Shown here: in pieces, positions 58,161 through 64,000 of the stretch
Position numbering within the stretch: position 1 is the stretch's first letter
How the letters are laid out: every line of letters begins with the position of its first letter
Assembly: GCF_958979055.1 (NCBI RefSeq)
Contig: NC_084896.1
Span: 4,526,001 to 4,590,000, forward strand
DNA length: 64,000 bases
Reading direction: 5' to 3'
Source: Alnus glutinosa
Taxonomy: Eukaryota; Streptophyta; Magnoliopsida; Fagales; Betulaceae
The notes under the pieces: generated by a model
What the model was told of the DNA's origin: nothing
What the model saw: the letters and a program-made list of their open reading frames with translations, nothing else
Databases searched by the model: none
Translations under genes and position numbers: made by a program

Positions 58161-58206
58161 AGGAGTTGACACGGCTACCCAAATTGCCAGGCCTACCTAA
58201 TAGGTG

Positions 58207-58446
58207 CTACCAGGACTCGAACTCAACAGAGGGAGGCACACGATCGTGTCCACTTGAAGCTTCTTGGAAAGCAACAGGAGCTGAATATGTGGTGTTCGTT
58301 GGTTTAAGAATTTCATCGAACAGCTGGGGCACACCCTTGATTTTCATCCCCTGCTTTGGTTGGTAGCCTCCGTAACAGCATCCACATTTTCCATCAACCA
58401 GAGCAGCTTCACTGCACTGAAATAGGTGATTATGGGCAGACCACAT
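58207..58446 (-). other. Unidentified short open frame
   Basis: A 79-codon frame reads CGCCYGGYQPKQGMKIKGVP, then QLFDEILKPTNTTYSAPVAF. Composition looks like a real protein rather than low-complexity DNA, but I do not recognise it and see no flanking exons. It may be a captured or retrocopied gene fragment. Confidence 0.3.
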
Positions 58447-58559
58447 ACCTCCACAAAATGAGTCATTCCCCTGCCAAATCCTTCTCCAATTTTCTGCAAA
58501 AATTAAAACCAGAAAATCTCAAAAGCCACCCCTGTATGGATTAGGGGCGGCCTCCCCAG

Positions 58560-59142
58560 CCACCTCCAAATTGCTTACTTTTTTATTTTATTTTTTTAAA
58601 ATAAAATATGAAAAATAATATAATAAAAAAAATAAAACGACATCGTTTTTAAGCTGAAGTATCGATGCCTATGTAGACAAACGGTGACTCGGCTTAACGG
58701 AAATTAAAAAATTGGACGGAAAACTCACGGGGGGACTAATTTCAAATTCGCAAAAAACTAAAGGATTCAATGTTGGAAAAAAAAAATGTGAGGGGTTTTT
58801 CAAAATATGCGCGAAAACTCAGAGATTTATTTTATATTTACCCAAAAAAATTATTATTTAAAAAAAAAAAAATCAATGTTTTTCAATATCTTTTTTTATT
58901 TTGTTTTATATAATTTTAAGTTTGGGCCACCCCCTTGGATTTTTATTTTCCTCTCTTTTTTTATTAATTTTCGTTTTTTAAAATTTTTTTTTTTTAATCT
59001 CAAATTTTTTTTTGTAAGGATATATTTGTCTTATTGAAACTTTTTTAGAGTTATTTTTGTCTTTTTGTTGCCTTAAACATTGACATTTTTTGATAGTTTA
59101 ATGAGGGACATTGTGACAATTGGTAGTTTGGGAGAGAGCGTG

Positions 59143-59176
<34 letters not shown>

Positions 59177-59261
59177 ATTTCTAACATTAGTCTATCTATA
59201 TAAAAAGTAACGCTACATACCATGCCACATAAACATCTCATAAAATTCTCATAAGATTAAA
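58560..59261. other. MITE-rich stretch before the LINE
   Basis: The part at 58840-59135 is a copy of the dispersed MITE family (TTGTGACAATTGGTAGTTTG near its right end). It is followed by a CA/TA run at 59144-59176, then sequence paralogous to 44528-44640. No gene. Confidence 0.55.
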
Positions 59262-62200
59262 AGTACTGGTGTTGATAACATTAGAGAAAGGTTGGACCGT
59301 GGTTTAGCTAATCAAGGTTGGGTGCATCTCTACCCCAATTCTTTGATCAATCATCTGTGGGCTTCAAATTCGGATCACTGTCCTATTTTACTCTCTACTT
59401 TTGGTTCTTATCAGAATATCCCTAAGCCTTTTCATTTTGTTGCTTTTTGGACCAAGGATCATGCCAGTCATTCAGTAGTTGCAGAAGCTTGGTTATCTGA
59501 TGTTGCTGGTTCTCCAGCTTTTTCTTTAAGCAGAAAGTGGAAGAATACCAAGAATGCTCTTAAATTCTGGAATTCTCATCATTTTGGACATATTGAGTCT
59601 CGAATTAAGTCAATGATGTCTGAAATCAGTGTAATCCAAGCCTGTCCTTACTCGTTGATCAACTCTACTAAGGAAATTTATCTTCAATCGGATTTGCGAG
59701 AACAACTCTTGCGTGAAGAAATCTTGTGGAAACAAAAGTCCAAGGAGCTCTGGCTCACTTGTACGGATCTTAACACCAAATTTTTTCATGCTTCCACGGC
59801 CTGTACAAGAAGGTATAATTCCATCTCTACTTTACTGTCAATTGATGGCTCTCCTATTCAGGGGAGATATAATATTGGTTCTCATTTGGTTAACCATTTC
59901 ACCTCTCTTTTCTCTTCTAAGAACATCTCTCTTGATTCTGGTATGTCTGATTTGGTGAATTGTGTTATCTCTGATGCTGAAAATGATACTTTATGCACTA
60001 TTCCTGATGATAGTGCGATCTTTTCAGCCATTATTGCTTTAGGTCTTAATAAAGTTTCTGGTCCTGATAGTATGACATGGCTTTTTTATAAAACTTATTG
60101 GTCTATTGTTAAGAGCAATGTTATTACTTCGGTTCAATCCTTTTTTAGGGGTGGTTTTATGCTTAAGGAATTCAATCATACCAATATTGCTTTTATTTCT
60201 AAGATTGACAATCCTTCTTCGGTTCATCACTTTAAGCCTGTTAGTCTTATTAATTTCAACTACAAGATTATCTCCATAATCTTGTCTAATAAATTTAAGC
60301 CTCTTCTTCATAAGATTATTTCTCCTACTCAATCTGCTTTTCTGAAAGGCAAATCTATTCATTATAACACTATTTTAGCTCATGAGGTTTTTCAAACCAT
60401 GAAACAAAAAAAAAAATTTAAAAAAAAAATAGGGAATGGTGATCTTATGGCTTTGAAGCTTGATATGGAAAAAGCTTTTGATTCTATGGAATGGAATTTT
60501 CTCCTTAAGATTCTAAAATTGCTTCAATGTCTATCTACATCCTCTTTTTCCATTCTCTTGGATGGTGCTCCATATGCCAAGTTTTTTCTGACACGTGGTC
60601 TTAGACATAGAGATTCCCTCTCTCATTTCCTATTCATTTTTGGTTTTGAAATTTTCTCAAGACTTCTTCTGAAGGAAGAATCCATGGGTGTTTTTCATGG
60701 TATTAAAATTGTTAGATCCAGTCCACCTAGTTCTCACTACTTTTTGCAGATGATGTCTTGATTTTCTCCAAGGCGAATACAGTGGAAGCTTCTGCTATAC
60801 TCCAATGTCTCGCTACTTATTCTCTTTGGTTTGGCCAATGTATTAATATCTCAAAATATGCAATATTCTTCAGTCGTAATTGCAAGGCTTCTATCAAGAC
60901 CTCAATCAATGATATTCTCAGATTACCTCTTTTTCTTGATAGAAAGAAGGTTGATTCATTTACTAAGCTCAAAGAGCAGATTTTTGCTAAAGTTATACTT
61001 GATGGAAACCTAGACTTCTCTTATAAGCAGCAAGAACCACCTTAATCAAATCAGTGGCTACTGCTATTCCATCTTACATTATGCCCCTGTTTCTTCTTCC
61101 GAAATTTTTTTGTTATGACATCAACTCGATGCAAAGAAATTCTGGTAAGGTTTTCCTCAAGACAAGAAGCACAACCTCTCCTTACTATCTTGGGATAGCA
61201 TTTGTAAAACTAAAGCTTTGGGTGGCTTAGGAATTTGTTCTATGGAATTCATCAACAGCTCTCTTCTTGCAAGACTAGGATGGAAACTGATTTCCAAGGA
61301 ACCTCTCTTGTGGGTAGAAGCTCTTAGTGGAAAATATCTTCCCAATAGTATTTCTTTTCTAGATGTTGATGTAAATCTACAATCTTCTTGGAATTGGAAA
61401 GGTTTATTGAAGAACGGGAAAGTGCTTGAGAAAGGTGATTGTTGGTCAGTTTCTAAGAGGGATTTTATTGATGTTGGGAAATCTCCTTGGATCCCCTCCA
61501 TGCCCTTTTTCAAACCTAGGACAAATGTGAATTTGGTGTGTCTCCCTGTTTATTCTGTTGTTGATCTTATTCTCCCTGGGGATAGGTTGTGGAATGTGGA
61601 CCTTCTTAATGATCTTTTTGATCATGTTTCTATCTAGTATATTCTTCAAATTCATCTTCCCCACATTAGCACTGAGGACAAATGGTCTTGGATTCCTTCC
61701 CCTTCTGGAACTTTTTCTGCAAAATCTACTAGGGATGTCTCCATGACTCTTTCTACCAGATTTCATCCATTTACACTGGTTGTCTGGTAGGCTCTTGGGG
61801 TCTTAAGCTTTAAGCCAGATTAAAGCACTGACTATAGAAAATTGGTTGGGACATTCTTCTTCTAAAGGAAATATTGGTAGATCTATTCTTTCTGAAGATG
61901 CCAATGCTTGGGTTTGCCCTTTTTGTAATGGTCCTCTTGAAACTCTAAGCCATATTTTTCTGGATTATGCTTTTGCTAAGGTTCTTTGGAGATCTGCACC
62001 GTAGCCTCTCAACATCTCCCACTTTTCTTCTAGACCTATATCTGAATGGATCCTAGTTGTTATCTAGTCCTCGGATCGCTTGGCTATTTGGCAGTCTAGA
62101 AATAAATTAATACATGATGGTATTTTTCCTAACCCAGCTCTAGCCATTCAGCATCATAAAGTCACCTTACAATCTCCTTACTTTGCCTGGCAGTCTGTTG

Positions 62201-62715
62201 CTCTTCCCTCTCTTTGGCTTCCTCCTATCTCTGGGTGTCTTAAAGGTAATTTTGATGTAGCCATCTGTGACAACTTTGCTGTGGCAACTGCAGTTATTAG
62301 CAATTCTTTAGGGAAAATTATTCTCGCAATGACTCAAAAACTTTCTGTCTCTGATATCCTAATAAGTAAAGCTTTTGCTGCTCTTTTAGCTACTCGGCTT
62401 GCGGCTTCTACGGGTACTGAAGATTTTACGCTTGAAGGGGATGCTCTTCTAGTGATCTTAGCTGTGAATCAACCTCATCTTTTTTCTTGGCATTTTGCTC
62501 CCTTTATTTCGGATATTAGACTCAATCTCTCTTCTTTTCTTAGTTGGAATGCTCTGAAAGTCTCTAGAAGTGTCAATTTACATGCACATGTTTTAGTTAA
62601 ATGGGTCGCTATCCACCTTGTATTTGGTAGCATTCCCACTAGATCTCCTATTCTTTCTTCCCTCAAGATCAAGAACAGAAAAGATCCTCCTATGTAACAT
62701 TTTCCTTATTCAATT

Positions 62716-62773
<58 letters not shown>

Positions 62774-62916
62774 ATTTACATGCACATGTTTTAGTTAAAT
62801 GGGCCGCTATCCACCTTGTATTTGGTAGCATTCCCACTAGATCTCCTATTCTTTCTTCCCTCAAGATCAAGAACAGAAAAGATCCTCCTATGTAACATTT
62901 TCCTTATTCAATTAAT

Positions 62917-62964
<48 letters not shown>
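59262..62964 (+). mobile_element. 5'-truncated, inactivated LINE (non-LTR retrotransposon)
   Basis: Plus-strand ORF2 remnants in order: end of the endonuclease with the SDHCPILL motif (about 59376), reverse transcriptase blocks LNKVSGPDSMTWLFYK, HHFKPVSLINFNYKIISIIL, SPTQSAFLKGKSI, LKLDMEKAFDSMEW (to about 60490), then a one-base frame change exactly before the catalytic LFADDVLIFS (about 60748), a zf-RVT cysteine motif (VCPFCNGPLETLSHIFL, about 61915), and an RNase H-like domain (62220-62690). Other stops follow, and the invariant QGDPLS block is RHRDSLS here, so it is dead. The 3' end carries a 198-bp tandem duplication and TA runs. ORF1 is missing. Confidence 0.88.
62573..62960. repeat. 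198-bp tandem duplication of the LINE tail with (TA)n
   Basis: The block TCAATTTACATGCACATGTT to TAATAATATATA starts at 62573 and again at 62771. The units differ by one base in the coding part (GGGTCGCT versus GGGCCGCT) and each ends in a TA run of about 40-55 bp. Confidence 0.9.
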
Positions 62965-62967
62965 TAA

Positions 62968-63146
62968 AGTCTACAATAGAGATCTCGTTTGGCTGCCAAA
63001 ACAAAAAACTATTTGTCGCATTCACTTGCATATGCTAAAACCCAAGTATTCCTGTCTTAATTTACATTGGCCACACCAAGAATAAAGAAGGTCCAGAACT
63101 TTCAATACAAATGCTATAAGTAAGGGATAGATCTTAGAAATTTAAT

Positions 63147-63150
<4 letters not shown>
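62968..63150. repeat. 3' flank of a lost or unseen further monooxygenase copy
   Basis: It is paralogous to 44829-45240, the 3' flank of pseudogene F (ACTTGCATATGCTAAAACCC, GGGATAGATCTTAGAAATTT). A TA run follows at 63150-63183 and after it the similarity stops, so no exon 6 is present here. Confidence 0.6.
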
Positions 63151-63187
<37 letters not shown>

Positions 63188-63443
63188 GTATTGGATGATA
63201 GAGTTTTTGCAAAATAAAGAGGAAGCTTACTGAAAAACTACCGGCCCCTAAGAGACCAAGGTGCCTCGAATGCCTAAATTTTTGAAGGGAAAACTGAATA
63301 GAGAGAAAGAGGATAATGGGTGTGTGATACCTGATTTTTGGAAAGATGTGCATTTTTTTAATGTGAAAGGCTCTTAAATATGGTCCTTAGATGCTTGACA
63401 TATGGTGAGTTTTTAGCCCTCTTATTATTTTTAGGGTAAATAT

Positions 63444-64000
63444 TGTTAGAAATAATCAACATATTATTTAATCTAACATGCGCAGCGGAAAACGAATAAA
63501 ACAGGATTCAGGCTTACCTCTAGCCATATTTGCTCAAGCGTTTCCACGATCCATCTGAAGAACAAGAAAATATTATTTGAGGGATCTTCTAACCTATGCC
63601 TATTACTGAATTGCCGTACTGATGGTGTACACAGGCTGTTTATTTATAGGCTAGGTCAGGGACCCTCAAATATGGTAAGTACCGTATTGTTCCTCCCATC
63701 AAGGAAACAATATTATTAATTGATTTTAAATCAATTAAACGATTCCATTACGGTAATCTAAATTAATTAAATTACCTAACCGTAATACCGTATATTATAT
63801 TTATAATAAATATAATAAACACTGTATATGTGGCATATAGGCCATATATGGAGACAATATCTAACATTCTCCCACTTGGCCTTTATGACACATGACTTTA
63901 TGGTATTAGGTTCCTTAGTTTGGCCAATCACTTATGGAATCCTCCCACTCAGATAAGAAATGTTTCACACGAATCATGGCGGTAAAACTATTATAAAATT
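63444..64000 (-). mobile_element. Copia-type retrotransposon: 3' LTR and end of internal region, cut by the right edge
   Basis: A 423-bp LTR (63444-63866) is bounded by TGTTAGA and TCTAACA. Just beyond it, on the minus strand, lies AAGGCCAAGTGGGAGAA, the polypurine tract typical of plant copia elements. The element therefore runs on the minus strand and its coding region lies to the right of the window. Confidence 0.75.

Overview
This window is nuclear DNA from a flowering plant, almost certainly a eudicot: it has short exons split by AT-rich introns with GT/AG borders, a plant-type 26S proteasome subunit gene, plant monooxygenase genes, and many plant transposons (MULE and hAT elements, Athila-type and copia-type LTR elements, LINEs). 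I cannot name the species. No tRNA, rRNA, CRISPR array or bacterial-type operon was seen.

Layout. Positions 1-2008 (minus strand) hold the 5' half of the proteasome lid subunit RPN3, cut off by the left edge. From 3283 to 56897 the minus strand carries a tandem array of FAD-dependent monooxygenases of the plant MO1/MO2 type (FAD_binding_3 superfamily). There are six copies with complete open exon sets, called A to E and G here (A 3283-6099, B 8479-13834, C 16513-20799, D 24296-28480, E 37371-41663, G 51998-56897). A seventh copy, F, is a broken fragment of the last exon only (about 45531-46059). Each intact copy has six coding exons and encodes 397-419 residues, with a GxGxxG nucleotide-binding motif in exon 1, a DG motif in exon 5 and a GD motif in exon 6. 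A and B are the most divergent, C is intermediate, and D, E and G form a recent subgroup sharing a shortened exon 3 and a shifted exon 3/exon 4 splice boundary. Intergenic DNA was duplicated with the genes: the sequence downstream of D reappears downstream of E, and the sequence downstream of F reappears at 59178-63150, so the array probably once extended further right.

Between and inside the genes lies dense transposon DNA. The most striking piece is a 1.7-kb Pack-MULE (41750-43457) with perfect 9-bp target duplications. It carries fragments of three unrelated host genes (a SHORT-ROOT-like GRAS factor, a subtilisin-like protease and an AAA-ATPase) and ends 86 bp upstream of the start codon of gene E. 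Others are a 1.6-kb non-autonomous hAT element (34932-36539), several MULE-type foldback MITEs in introns, an Athila-type gag with a 2-kb LTR whose own ends are inverted repeats (47953-51516), a gypsy LTR and gag remnant (32040-34530), a dead LINE (59262-62964), and a copia LTR running off the right edge (63444-64000).

Because the monooxygenase copies are paralogous, most insertions can be compared with an empty equivalent in another copy. That lets the order of duplication and insertion be read from the window itself.
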